Source: Streptomyces sp. S.PNR 29
GTDB lineage: Bacteria; Actinomycetota; Actinomycetes; Streptomycetales; Streptomycetaceae
DNA length: 64,000 nt
Assembly (NCBI RefSeq): GCF_030386795.1
Contig: NZ_JANUQM010000003.1
Coordinates: 62,001-126,000 of the forward strand
Direction: 5' to 3'
Shown in pieces: positions 7,962-16,377 of the stretch. Numbering within the stretch: the stretch's first letter is position 1; each line of letters begins with the position of its first letter. Below the pieces are notes generated by a model. That model saw only the letters and a program-made list of their open reading frames with translations. It made no database searches and had not been told where the DNA came from. A program made the position numbers and the translations under genes.

Positions 7962-8204
7962 TCAGCCCACCGTGTCCGCTCCGGCCTCGTCGGGGTCCGT
8001 GCGGCCGGCCCCGCTGCGGCGGCGTATGCCCCGGGTCAGGAACGCGACCGCACCTGCCAGGCAGAGGCCGCCTGTGACGACGGGTATCGCCACGAACCAC
8101 GGCGTCTCCCAGGCGCCGGCCGCGTCACCGGCGTAGAGGACGCCCGCCAGGGTCAGGAAGGCGCCGGCGACCAGCCTCCCGGGCTGGAACTCATGACGCA
8201 GCAC
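7962..8204 (-). CDS. Small two-helix membrane protein
   Basis: 80 residues with two hydrophobic helices (LVAGAFLTLAGVLYAGDAAG and FVAIPVVTGGLCLAGAVAFL) and a charged tail. The ATG at 8204 overlaps by 14 nt the end of the PspC gene upstream, so the two are translationally coupled and probably act together at the membrane. No family motif is recognised. Confidence 0.75.
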   Translation of the reverse strand: MLRHEFQPGRLVAGAFLTLAGVLYAGDAAGAWETPWFVAIPVVTGGLCLAGAVAFLTRGIRRRSGAGRTDPDEAGADTVG

Positions 8205-9813
8205 GGCTCACCTCCGCCTGTCCCACACCGACCTGGAGGTCGAGGTCGACCGTGCCGGCATCCTTGTCGCTCGTGGGCGGTGACAGGGTCACCTCCTTGT
8301 GCTTGCCCGGAGCCACGTCCACGTCCCTCTTGTCGTCACCCGGCAGTTGGATGTCGCCCATGCCGACGTCGATGCTCAGCTTCACCGTCACGTCCGGGGG
8401 CACGATCACCCGTATTCGGCCCGCTCCCACGTCGGCCCGCGTGGCCACCGTCTGCCCCTCGGCCAGTTGCAGCCGGGACAGGTCCAGGGTGCCGACGCCG
8501 GTGCCGAGGTCGTACTGGGGCCGTACCTCGGCCACCGCGGTCGGCTCCCAGGTCGTGCGCATCCACTGCGTACCGATGTCCTTGGGCAGCGCGGCGGATC
8601 CTGCCAGCAGGGCCGCCGTGATGATCGCCAGGAAGATCGATCCGGCGCCCGTGCGCCCCAGGAACGCGCTGACCGCTATGCCGACGCCGAAGACCACGAG
8701 CGCGCAGGACAGGCCGGCCTGCAGGCTGGTGCCCAGCGGGCGCTCGTCCCAGGTCAGGCTCGTGCCGAGACCGCCCGCGAGGAGGGCGAACAGGAAGACC
8801 CAGCCGCCGATCCAGCGGGGACCGCGCGGCTTCGGCGCCCGGGGACGCTGGACGCGGACGTCCTCCCTGCCACTCCCGTAGGTGCCGGCGCTGATGTTGA
8901 CGGCCGCCGCGATGTCCCGGTCGCGGGAGTCCCGGGGGCCCCACAGATACCCCGTGCCGCCGACGTGCGTGCCGTCCTTGACGATGGGGTCGCGCCACCA
9001 GGAGGGGTAGGCGGAGGGCACCGGCGGCGCCTGGGCCTCCGGCGGCGCGTCGGCGACGGCCTGCGCGGCGAGCGGGTCGGGGCCGGGGGCGCCGCGCTGC
9101 CGCGACCAGTACCCGGCGCCCGCGAGCAGCAGGGACAGGACGACGGCGAAGGCCAGCACCCCGCCGTTGCTCAGCATCGTCAGGAAGACACCGCAGCCGA
9201 CCAGCGCGAAGAGCACACCGGTCAGCGCCTGGCCGTCGACACGGCCGGTCAGCAGCTTGCGCACCTCGTTCTCGTCCTCGTCGTCGTACGGGACGAAGAG
9301 CCAGGCGAAGCCGTAGAAGATGAGGCCGATGCCGCCGGTCGCGGAGAGCACGGCGAGCGTGATGCGGAAGATCACCGGGTCCATGTCGCACTGCCGCCCG
9401 AGGCCGGCGCACACCCCGGCCAGCAACTTGTGCCGCCGATCACGCCGGAACGTGTGGGGAGGGCCGAGTGCGTCGGCCTCGCCGGGGGCCGGGTCCTGAG
9501 CCGGGGACGGATCACCGGCCGGGGCGGCCGTACCCGCACCGCCGGCTGCGGCCGAGGTCGCAGCCGCGTCGGGCTTCGCCGTCGCCTCCCCCTCTTCCCG
9601 TGCGCCCGTGCGCCCGTGCGCGTGCGCGGGGGAAGCCTTCCCGGCGTCGGCCGCCGTGTCCGCGCCGGTCTCCTCCCTCCCGTGGGACGCCCCGGCGTCG
9701 GCGCCCCGTGTCGCATCCGCGGCGGGCGCGGCATCCTGCGGCCCGGCGCCCGGGGCGGGGCGCGGGCCGGAGCCGGGTCCCGGACCCGTCGCGGCGTGCT
9801 CGTGATCTGTCAT
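8191..9813 (-). CDS. PspC domain membrane protein
   Basis: 540 residues from ATG at 9813. A long Ala/Pro/Gly/Glu-rich disordered N-terminus (~residues 1-115) leads into a PspC domain (about 122-182: FRRDRRHKLLAGVCAGLGRQ through LIFYGFAWLFVP). Several more membrane helices follow, and the C-terminal ~130 residues form a soluble beta-rich part resembling a LiaF/DUF4097-like adhesion domain (VGAGRIRVIVPPDVTVKLSIDV and VGMGDIQLPG). PspC proteins take part in envelope-stress sensing. It is divergent from a PspC sensor kinase gene across a 178-bp region with repeated CCCTGA motifs, so it is likely a target or partner of that two-component system. Confidence 0.85.
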   Translation of the reverse strand: MTDHEHAATGPGPGSGPRPAPGAGPQDAAPAADATRGADAGASHGREETGADTAADAGKASPAHAHGRTGAREEGEATAKPDAAATSAAAGGAGTAAPAGDPSPAQDPAPGEADALGPPHTFRRDRRHKLLAGVCAGLGRQCDMDPVIFRITLAVLSATGGIGLIFYGFAWLFVPYDDEDENEVRKLLTGRVDGQALTGVLFALVGCGVFLTMLSNGGVLAFAVVLSLLLAGAGYWSRQRGAPGPDPLAAQAVADAPPEAQAPPVPSAYPSWWRDPIVKDGTHVGGTGYLWGPRDSRDRDIAAAVNISAGTYGSGREDVRVQRPRAPKPRGPRWIGGWVFLFALLAGGLGTSLTWDERPLGTSLQAGLSCALVVFGVGIAVSAFLGRTGAGSIFLAIITAALLAGSAALPKDIGTQWMRTTWEPTAVAEVRPQYDLGTGVGTLDLSRLQLAEGQTVATRADVGAGRIRVIVPPDVTVKLSIDVGMGDIQLPGDDKRDVDVAPGKHKEVTLSPPTSDKDAGTVDLDLQVGVGQAEVSRAAS

Positions 9814-9868
9814 GTGTCCATGGTGACGGGCGCGACGCCGTCGCGGCAGTCGGAACGACCCTGGCCGG

Positions 9869-9957
9869 ACCCTGATATCGCCCCTGAACCGACGCCGGGG
9901 AACCGTTCGACGACCCGCCCGTCGAAGATCAGGGGCGTCTCGGGGGACAACCCTGAT
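9869..9957. promoter_or_regulatory. Divergent promoter region with repeated CCCTGA(T) motifs
   Basis: Between the two PspC genes, ACCCTGAT occurs at 9869-9876, CCCCTGA at 9881-9887, the inverse ATCAGGGG at 9928-9935 and CCCTGAT at 9951-9957. The second and third form an 8-bp inverted repeat (9880-9887 with 9929-9936). The layout suits binding of the LuxR-type response regulator encoded downstream; this is inference. Confidence 0.45.
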
Positions 9958-9991
9958 GCCCCGGCTCTCCCACCGTGTGACCATCGTTGGC

Positions 9992-11281
9992 ATGCCGGAA
10001 GCCGCAGCAGCGCCACTCGTCGAACCGCGGCCGCCGCGCAAGCTCTACCGCAGCAGTGACGGACGCTGGCTCGGTGGCGTGGCGCGGGGGCTCGCCGGGC
10101 ATCTCGGGCTGCCCGTGATCTGGGTACGGCTCGTGTTCGTCGGCCTGTTCATGGCCGACGGCCTCGGCGCGCTGCTCTACGCCGCCTTCTGGTTCTTCGT
10201 GCCGCTCGGCGTCGGCGGCGTCGACGCGCAGAAGCCGCCGTCCCTGGTCACCACCGAGACCTCGCCGGACGGCCGCCGCAGACTCGTCGCCCGCAAGCCG
10301 GACAGGGGCCAGATCGTCGCCCTGCTCCTCATGGTCGTCGTGGCCATGGTCTTCGTGGGCAATGTGAACGTGGGCAGCGGGGCCAGGGCCTACCTCTGGC
10401 CGACCGTGCTCGTCGGCGCCGGCGTCGCCCTCGTCTGGCGCCAGGCGGACAACGCCCGCCGGGCCCGCTGGGCGGAGGTCGGCAGCCGTCGGCGCACGGT
10501 CACACTGCTGCGCGCCGTGGCCGGGGTGCTGCTGGTGACGGCCGGCGTCTCCGGGATCTTCGTCCTGCAAGGATCCGCGGCCCATCTCGGCTCGATCCTG
10601 CAGGCCGCCCTCGCGGTCCTGGTCGGCATAACGCTCCTCGCCGGTCCCTACCTGGTGCGCATGACCCAGGACCTCTCCGAGGAACGCCTGATGCGCATCC
10701 GCGCCCAGGAGCGAGCGGAGGTCGCCGCCCATGTGCACGACTCGGTGCTGCACACCCTGACGCTGATCCAGCGCAACGCGGACAACCCGAACGAGGTGCG
10801 CCGCCTCGCTCGCGCCCAGGAGCGCGACCTGCGCACCTGGCTCTACAAGCCCGAGGGCACCGGCAAGGACGAGGCCGACGAACCCACCACCCTCGCCGAC
10901 GCGGTCCGGCGCAACGCCGCCGAGGTCGAGGACAAGCACGGCGTGCCCATAGAGGTCGTGGTCGTCGGCGACTGCCCGCTCGACGAGAGAGTCGGCGCGC
11001 AGATGCAGGCCGCGCGCGAAGCGATGGTGAACGCCGCCAAGTACGGTGGCGAGGGCGGCGCCGTACAGGTCTACGCCGAAGTCGAGGGCAGGACGGTCTT
11101 CGTGTCCGTCCGGGACCGCGGCCCCGGCTTCGACCCCGACTCGATACCCGCCGACCGTATGGGTGTCAGAGAATCGATCATCGGCCGCATGGAACGCAAC
11201 GGGGGTACGGCGCGGCTGCGCGCGGTGCCGGACGGCGGCACGGAGGTCGAGCTGGAGATGGAGAGGGCGGAGACGTCATGA
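9992..11281 (+). CDS. PspC-domain sensor histidine kinase
   Basis: 429 residues from ATG at 9992 (MPEAAAAP). An N-terminal PspC domain (about residues 10-70, KLYRSSDGRWLGGVARGLAG) is fused to further membrane helices (around 107-125, 133-150 and 175-220) and then a NarL-type kinase core. The phosphoacceptor is probably His249 in AAHVHDSVLHTL, and the HATPase_c domain shows the N-box (AREAMVNAAKYGG) and G-box (DRGPGFDPDSI). It autophosphorylates in response to an unknown envelope signal and passes phosphate to the regulator at 11278, with which it overlaps by 4 nt (ATGA). No ribosome site is obvious at the start, so the gene may be leaderless. Confidence 0.9.
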   Translation: MPEAAAAPLVEPRPPRKLYRSSDGRWLGGVARGLAGHLGLPVIWVRLVFVGLFMADGLGALLYAAFWFFVPLGVGGVDAQKPPSLVTTETSPDGRRRLVARKPDRGQIVALLLMVVVAMVFVGNVNVGSGARAYLWPTVLVGAGVALVWRQADNARRARWAEVGSRRRTVTLLRAVAGVLLVTAGVSGIFVLQGSAAHLGSILQAALAVLVGITLLAGPYLVRMTQDLSEERLMRIRAQERAEVAAHVHDSVLHTLTLIQRNADNPNEVRRLARAQERDLRTWLYKPEGTGKDEADEPTTLADAVRRNAAEVEDKHGVPIEVVVVGDCPLDERVGAQMQAAREAMVNAAKYGGEGGAVQVYAEVEGRTVFVSVRDRGPGFDPDSIPADRMGVRESIIGRMERNGGTARLRAVPDGGTEVELEMERAETS

Positions 11282-12024
11282 GCGACCCGACCGAGGCGAA
11301 CGGAACGGCGGGAGCGGCGGAGGCCGCCGAGTCCGCCGAGTCCGCCGGGAGCGGCGCGGGCCGGCGCCATGTGCGCGTGGTCCTCGTCGACGACCACCGC
11401 ATGTTCCGTACGGGAGTGCAGGCCGAGATCGGACAGACGGAGCAGACCGGCGTCGAGGTCGTCGGTGAGGCCGCCGACGTCGACCAGGCGGTCACGGTCA
11501 TCACCGCGACCCGCCCCGAGGTGGTCCTCCTGGACGTGCACCTCCCGGGCGGCGGCGGTGTCGAAGTCCTGCGCCGTTGCGCCCCCTTGATGGCCGACGC
11601 CGAGCAGCCGGTCCGTTTCCTCGCCCTGTCCGTCTCGGACGCGGCGGAGGACGTGATCGGCGTGATCCGCGGCGGTGCCCGGGGCTACGTCACCAAGACG
11701 ATCACGGGCTCGGACCTCATCGACTCCATCTTCCGCGTTCAGGAAGGTGACGCCGTCTTCTCGCCCCGCCTGGCCGGCTTCGTCCTCGACGCGTTCGCCT
11801 CCACCGACGCCCCGCCCGTCGATGAGGACCTCGACCGGCTCACCCAGCGCGAGCGAGAGGTCCTTCGCCTGATCGCCCGTGGTTACGCCTACAAGGAGAT
11901 CGCCAAGCAACTGTTCATCTCGGTGAAGACGGTCGAGTCCCATGTCTCGGCGGTGTTGAGGAAGCTCCAGCTGTCCAACCGGCACGAGCTGACGCGGTGG
12001 GCCACGGCTCGACGGCTGGTGTGA
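11278..12024 (+). CDS. LuxR/NarL family response regulator
   Basis: 248 residues. After a 30-residue Ala/Ser/Glu-rich tail comes a receiver domain with the acidic pair in VLVDDHRMF, the phosphorylation site Asp86 in LLDVHLPGGG and the conserved Lys in YVTKTI. The C-terminal LuxR helix-turn-helix covers about 180-245 (LTQREREVLRLIARGYAYKEIAKQ... SVKTVESHVSAVLRKL). The partner is the PspC sensor kinase whose stop codon overlaps its start. It probably autoregulates through the divergent PspC promoter region. Confidence 0.95.
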   Translation: MSDPTEANGTAGAAEAAESAESAGSGAGRRHVRVVLVDDHRMFRTGVQAEIGQTEQTGVEVVGEAADVDQAVTVITATRPEVVLLDVHLPGGGGVEVLRRCAPLMADAEQPVRFLALSVSDAAEDVIGVIRGGARGYVTKTITGSDLIDSIFRVQEGDAVFSPRLAGFVLDAFASTDAPPVDEDLDRLTQREREVLRLIARGYAYKEIAKQLFISVKTVESHVSAVLRKLQLSNRHELTRWATARRLV

Positions 12025-12274
12025 CGGCTCGCCCGCCATGCGGGCCAGCCCGACGGCGGCTTCTGTGCCGCGCGCGGCGCCGAGGTGCGGGCCGTCGTCG
12101 GCGCCGCCCCAGGCCGCACGCTTGTCGACGTCTCCCCGAACCGCACCTCGGACCACAACGTTCCCATGACCCGGCCGGCCGACCCCGCCGCAGTCGTTCT
12201 CGACCCGGTGCGATGCCGAGCCCCGGCGTCGCCCGGTGACGCCGGTTGATTCTCCGCGCCCAGAAGGAGTTGCT

Positions 12275-13168
12275 GTGCCCCGATCCCAGGCCCCGTCCAT
12301 CCGGGAGATACCTGTGGCAGGCAAGGAGGCCGGGCCCTACGGCATCACGGCAGGCCCGGACGGAGCTCTGTGGCTGACCTTCGCCGGCAGTGGCCGGATC
12401 GCGCGTCTGACGATCGGCGGTGAACTCCGGGAGTACCCCCTGGACTCTCCGACGTGTCAGCCCACGATCATCACCCCCGGGCCCGACGGCGCGCTGTGGT
12501 TCGCCCGATCCCAGGATCACCGGATCGGCCGCGTCACCGTCGACGGTGAGACGCAGGCCTTTCCCTCGCCGACGCCGGGAAGCGGCCCCTTCGGCATCGC
12601 CGCCGGCCCGGACGGCGCGCTGTGGTTCACGCAGATGAACACCGACCGCGTCGGCCGCATCACCACCGCCGGTGAGATCACCGAGTTTCCCCTGCCCGTC
12701 GAGGGCGCCTTTCCCTCGGCGATCACGGCAGGACCCGACGGAGCCCTGTGGTTCACCCTCAACCGGGCGAACGCGATCGGCCGTATCGGCCTCGACGGCG
12801 ACGTCTCCCTGCACTCGCTGCCCACCCCCGATGCCGGACCGGTGGGCATCACCTGCGACGGCGACGCCCTGTGGTTCGTCGAAATCGCGGCGGGCCAGGT
12901 CGGCAGGTGCTCCCGGGACGGCGTCATCGAGGAGTTCCCGCTCCCTGACCGCACCGCCAGGCCCCACGCCATCGCCGCTACTTCCGCCGGGGACTGCTGG
13001 TTCACCGAATGGGGAGCCAACCGCGTCGGTCACATCACCGCGACCGGCGAGATCGCCGAGTACGACCTGCCGTCACCCTCCTCGGAACCGCACGGCATCA
13101 CCGTCGGTCCCGACGGCGCTCTGTGGGTGGCCCTGGAGACAGGTCAGGTCGCGCAGGTGGTCCCGTGA
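12275..13168 (+). CDS. Virginiamycin B lyase-like beta-propeller protein
   Basis: 297 residues from GTG at 12275, selected because GAAGGAG lies about 6 nt upstream. It is made of seven blades with the repeat GPDGALWFT...GRIT..G.I.E.PLP, as in streptogramin lyases (Vgb, ~299 aa), which linearise type B streptogramins by beta-elimination. The Tyr near the N-terminus (Tyr22 in AGPYGIT), the FTEWGANRVGHIT blade and the His in SEPHGITVGPDG are at places used for catalysis and Mg2+ binding in Vgb. Resistance is therefore possible, but many soil bacteria carry such propellers of unknown substrate. It has no signal peptide. It follows the two-component genes at a distance of 250 bp. Confidence 0.8.
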   Translation: MPRSQAPSIREIPVAGKEAGPYGITAGPDGALWLTFAGSGRIARLTIGGELREYPLDSPTCQPTIITPGPDGALWFARSQDHRIGRVTVDGETQAFPSPTPGSGPFGIAAGPDGALWFTQMNTDRVGRITTAGEITEFPLPVEGAFPSAITAGPDGALWFTLNRANAIGRIGLDGDVSLHSLPTPDAGPVGITCDGDALWFVEIAAGQVGRCSRDGVIEEFPLPDRTARPHAIAATSAGDCWFTEWGANRVGHITATGEIAEYDLPSPSSEPHGITVGPDGALWVALETGQVAQVVP

Positions 13169-13189
13169 CGACCGGCGGGGGATCGTCCC

Positions 13190-14245
13190 TCACACCACCC
13201 GTGTGGCCCCCGCGAACGGCATCTCGGTGATCGGGGCGACCCGCACCGGGGCCGACGGACGGGGTGCGTGGATCATCTGGCCGTTGCCCACGTAGATGCC
13301 CACATGGCTGATCCCGGAGTAGAAGAACACCAGGTCGCCCGGGGCGAGTTCGGACCGGGACACACGGCGGCCCGCGCTGATCTGGGCGTAGGACGTGCGG
13401 GGCAGGGAGACGCCCGCGGAGCGGTACGCGGCCTGGACGAGGCCCGAGCAGTCGAAGGCGTTCGGGCCGGTCGCGCCCCACACATAGGGGCTGCCGAGCT
13501 TGCGGTAGGCGTAGGAGACGGCTGCCGCCGCACGGGAGTCGGGGGACCGCACGGAACCGGGGGCCGCCAAGGACTGCAGTACGCCTGCCGAGGACCGTGA
13601 GGCACGGTCCGTGCCGGTGGTGAGCCGAGAGCGCTCCTCGGCCGTCAGCTGCGACAGCAGGCGCCGTGCGGAACCCAGCTTCCCGGTGATCGTCGCCCGA
13701 TGCTGCTTCAGCTCCGTCCGCCGAGACTGCAGCGACTCCAGCTCGATGTGCGCGGCCCCGCGCAGCTGCTCGATCTCCCGCAGCTGCCTGCGGACGCGCC
13801 GGACGGCCGCCGTCTGTCTGCTGCCCGCCCGCTCGACGAACTCGGCCCCGTCGAGATACCGGCCGGGGTCGGAGGAGAGCGCGAGCTGCAGCGCCGGGTC
13901 GAGCCCTCCGCTGCGGTACTGCGCCGCCGCGACCGAACCGAGGGCGTCCCGCGCGGAGTTGAGCCGGTCCTCCTTGCGCGCCGCCTCGTCCCGCAGCTCC
14001 TTCAGCCGCTGCTCGGCCGACTCCGCCTCCTCCTTGGCACCGTTGTACTTCTCGGTGGCGGCCTCCGCCTCCTGGTACAGCTTGTCCACGCTGGACTTGA
14101 CCTGCGCCGGCGTCAGCTCCGGTTCGGCGTGCCCGGTTCCGTCGAAGCCCGTCGTTGTCGCCGCGCCCGCAAGGGCGATCGTGGCGGCGGTACGGGCCGA
14201 GTTGCGGCCCACCAGGCGCTGCCGGGGCTTGCGGTGCGCTGCCAC
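13190..14245 (-). CDS. NlpC/P60 family cell-wall hydrolase, coiled-coil type
   Basis: 351 residues from GTG at 14245 (GGAG about 9 nt upstream). It has an export signal (basic MAAHRKPRQR, then RTAATIALAGAATTTG), a long coiled coil (about residues 45-215, rich in KLYQEAEAATEKYNGAKEEA-type heptads) and a C-terminal NlpC/P60 domain. Catalytic Cys266 lies in FDCSGLVQAAY, with the His in ISHVGIYVG and a third residue in QMIHAPRP. Such RipA-like DL-endopeptidases cut peptidoglycan stem peptides, and the coiled coil commonly restrains or localises them. It is a paralogue of the gene at 15198-16370 but lacks that gene's riboswitch. Confidence 0.9.
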   Translation of the reverse strand: MAAHRKPRQRLVGRNSARTAATIALAGAATTTGFDGTGHAEPELTPAQVKSSVDKLYQEAEAATEKYNGAKEEAESAEQRLKELRDEAARKEDRLNSARDALGSVAAAQYRSGGLDPALQLALSSDPGRYLDGAEFVERAGSRQTAAVRRVRRQLREIEQLRGAAHIELESLQSRRTELKQHRATITGKLGSARRLLSQLTAEERSRLTTGTDRASRSSAGVLQSLAAPGSVRSPDSRAAAAVSYAYRKLGSPYVWGATGPNAFDCSGLVQAAYRSAGVSLPRTSYAQISAGRRVSRSELAPGDLVFFYSGISHVGIYVGNGQMIHAPRPSAPVRVAPITEMPFAGATRVV

Positions 14246-14688
14246 CTGGGCTCCACGTCCTTTCGTACGGCCGCCCAGCCCGTCCGTACGGCCGCGAGGA
14301 GGGGCACGACCGGTGAACGCGTCCGGCGGCGGCCTGCACAGGGGGAACGGGCCGCCGCCGGACCTTTTGGGCAGTGGTGCCGACTGCCGCCCCTGGCCCG
14401 GGCGGCGTGGGGAGCCGGGCACCTGGTGGAGGACGCTAAACCTTGCCGAGCCGGGCCGGTGAGGGAAAGCGCGGAACTGACGCGAGCGGTCCGGCGGGTG
14501 ACCGTATGCGACCGTGATCCCACCTCGCGTCCGCCCGCTACACGCAGAGTGGTGACCGATGTACCGGTTTCGGGGCATGGGTGGGCGAGGGGGTGTTATG
14601 GGGGCGCATAAATGCACGCGTCGACCGCGCGCACGCTGAGGCGGCCCGGTGTCGGGCGGCCCCGGCCCCCTGATTAGGCTCCGGCGTC
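14246..14688. other. Divergent intergenic region (443 bp)
   Basis: Lies between the NlpC/P60 gene (minus) and a small membrane gene (plus). It holds a long hairpin (14321-14363) in the presumed leader of the hydrolase mRNA, and a direct repeat of CGTACGGCCG near 14262-14295. The part beyond 14540 is A/T-richer and probably carries both promoters. I found no c-di-AMP riboswitch signature here. Confidence 0.5.
14321..14363. repeat. 14-bp perfect inverted repeat in NlpC/P60 leader
   Basis: GTCCGGCGGCGGCC (14321-14334) pairs with 14350-14363 around a 15-nt loop; CTTTTGGG follows on the plus strand. In the minus-strand leader it sits ~75 nt before the GTG start, so it may act as a leader structure rather than a terminator. 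Confidence 0.5.
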
Positions 14689-15042
14689 ATGGACGTACTC
14701 ATCCACCTCTTCGTCGGCCTGCACATCATCGGCATCGCCGCGCTCCTCGGCGGGTTCCTCACCCAGATGAAGGCGATGGGCCAGGGCGCCGCCCGCTTCA
14801 CCCCGGCGATGCTGCACGGCGCGCTGACGATGCTGGTCACGGGAGCGATCCTGGTCGGCCTCAACCAGGCCGACGATCAGCCGGTCGACAACATCAAGAT
14901 CGGCGTGAAGCTGGCGCTGCTGATCGTGATCCTCGGCCTCGTCTATGTGAAGCGGGACGAGGAGAAGGTGGACAAGAGCCTGTTCGGCCTGGTGGGCCTG
15001 CTCACCACGGCGAACATCTTCATCGCCGTGCTGTGGACCTGA
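14689..15042 (+). CDS. Small four-helix membrane protein
   Basis: 117 residues with four predicted helices: LIHLFVGLHIIGIAALLGGF, MLHGALTMLVTGAILVGL, VKLALLIVILGLVYV and LFGLVGLLTTANIFIAVLW. His11 and His43 in helices one and two could hold haem or metal, as in other small four-helix cytochrome-like proteins, but this is speculation. The gene stands between two NlpC/P60 hydrolases and is convergent with the second. Confidence 0.75.
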   Translation: MDVLIHLFVGLHIIGIAALLGGFLTQMKAMGQGAARFTPAMLHGALTMLVTGAILVGLNQADDQPVDNIKIGVKLALLIVILGLVYVKRDEEKVDKSLFGLVGLLTTANIFIAVLWT

Positions 15043-15062
15043 GCCACGCGGTGAACCCGAAC

Positions 15063-15151
15063 CACGCGCGCGTGTCCCGAGCAGGGGCACGCGCGCGTGC
15101 GTAGGGATGAGGGCACGCGCGCGTGGGAGCGAAAAGGGCCACGCGCGCGTG
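15063..15151. repeat. Four copies of the palindrome CACGCGCGCGTG
   Basis: Identical 12-bp palindromes at 15063-15074, 15088-15099, 15114-15125 and 15140-15151, spaced 25, 26 and 26 bp start to start. They lie between the convergent stops of the small membrane gene and the second NlpC/P60 gene. Confidence 0.85.
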
Positions 15152-15197
15152 CGTGAGGAAGAGGGAAACGCCGTGGGCGCACACAGGCGCCGGGGGC

Positions 15198-16370
15198 TCA
15201 GGCCGGTCGTACCACGCTGTGGATCGACGACTCGCCGTCGTAGTAGATCGACTCCTCGCGGACGTACGCGCCGGGCTTGGGCGCGTGGATCATCATGCCG
15301 TTGCCGATGTAGATGCCGACGTGGCTGATGTCGTCGTAGAAGAAGACCAGGTCGCCGGGCTGGGCGTCGGCGAGCGAGACCGTCGTGCCGGCGTTGACCT
15401 GGTCGTAGGTGGTGCGCGGCAGGCTCACGCCCGCGGCCTTCCAGGCGGCCTGGGTGAGGCCGGAGCAGTCGTAGGAGCCGGGGCCGGTCGCCCCCCACAC
15501 GTACGGCTTGCCGATCTGCGCGCGTGCGAAGGCGATCGCCTTCTCGGCCTTCGTGGCGTACGAGGAGTCGGAGGGCGGGGACGAGGGGGACGGCGCAGTC
15601 GTGGCCGACTCCGACGGGCTGGGGGTGCTGTCCTGCTGCTGCTGCTGTTGCTGCTGCGCCTCCTCCGCCTGCTGCCGGGCGAGCTCCGCGGCCTTGCGGG
15701 CGGCCTCCTCCTGCTTCTGCTTCTCGATCGCCGCCAGCCGCGCCTTCTCCTCGGCGGTCAGCTTCGACAGCAGCTCGCGCGCATCGGCGAGCTTCTTCTG
15801 GACGGTCGCCTTGGCCGTCTTCAGGTCGCCCTGCGACTCGGTGAGCGTCTCAAGGCTCTCGGTGGCCTCCTGACGCTTCCTCATCGTCTCGGACTGCTGC
15901 GTGAAGTAGGCGTCGACCGCCTCCTTCTCGCGGGAGGTCAGCCGGCCCATCAGCTGGTTCTGGTCGAAGTAGTCCTGCGGGGAGTCCGCGAGCAGGAAGG
16001 TCGCGGTGTCGGGGACGGAAGCCCCGGTGCGGTACTGGGCCGCGGCGAAGGAACCCAGCTCCTCACGCGCCTCGTTGAGTTTCTCGGTGCGCTTGGCGAC
16101 GTCGTCGAGGAGGGTGTCGACGCGCTTGCGCTGCTTCGCGGTCTTCTCCTTGGCCGCGTTGTACTTCTCGGTCGCCGACCCCGCCTGGCGGTACAGGTCG
16201 TCGACCTTCTTCTCGACCTCTTCGAGGCTGGGCTTGTCGTCGGTCGAGGGGGCGGCGTTGGCCGACTGGGAGAGCAGGGCCACGGAGGTGAGGGCCGCTG
16301 TGGCGAGAGCGGGGGTCCGTATGCCTGCGACACGCGTACCCGCGGGACGCGACTTGCGGTGCGACGCCAA
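15198..16370 (-). CDS. NlpC/P60 family cell-wall hydrolase under c-di-AMP riboswitch
   Basis: 390 residues from TTG at 16370, chosen because AAGGAG lies 9 nt upstream inside the conserved end of the riboswitch. It has an export signal (ASHRKSRPAG, then ALATAALTSVALLSQSANAA), a long coiled coil (~residues 45-220), a Gln-run of eight and Ser/Pro linker (~225-270), and the NlpC/P60 domain with catalytic Cys302 in YDCSGLTQAAW and His in ISHVGIYIG. It probably cleaves peptidoglycan stem peptides during growth or spore germination. Control by c-di-AMP links wall lysis to turgor and potassium status, as known for other Streptomyces wall hydrolases. Confidence 0.93.
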   Translation of the reverse strand: MASHRKSRPAGTRVAGIRTPALATAALTSVALLSQSANAAPSTDDKPSLEEVEKKVDDLYRQAGSATEKYNAAKEKTAKQRKRVDTLLDDVAKRTEKLNEAREELGSFAAAQYRTGASVPDTATFLLADSPQDYFDQNQLMGRLTSREKEAVDAYFTQQSETMRKRQEATESLETLTESQGDLKTAKATVQKKLADARELLSKLTAEEKARLAAIEKQKQEEAARKAAELARQQAEEAQQQQQQQQDSTPSPSESATTAPSPSSPPSDSSYATKAEKAIAFARAQIGKPYVWGATGPGSYDCSGLTQAAWKAAGVSLPRTTYDQVNAGTTVSLADAQPGDLVFFYDDISHVGIYIGNGMMIHAPKPGAYVREESIYYDGESSIHSVVRPA

Positions 16371-16377
16371 GGGAGGC

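Noticed and set aside
14246..14640. c-di-AMP riboswitch before the first NlpC/P60 gene
   Set aside because: The conserved GGGGTGAATC and CAGCTAACC segments are absent, unlike at 16378-16560.
15050..15160. CRISPR-like array
   Set aside because: Repeats are only 12 bp palindromes with 13-14 bp spacers and no cas genes nearby.
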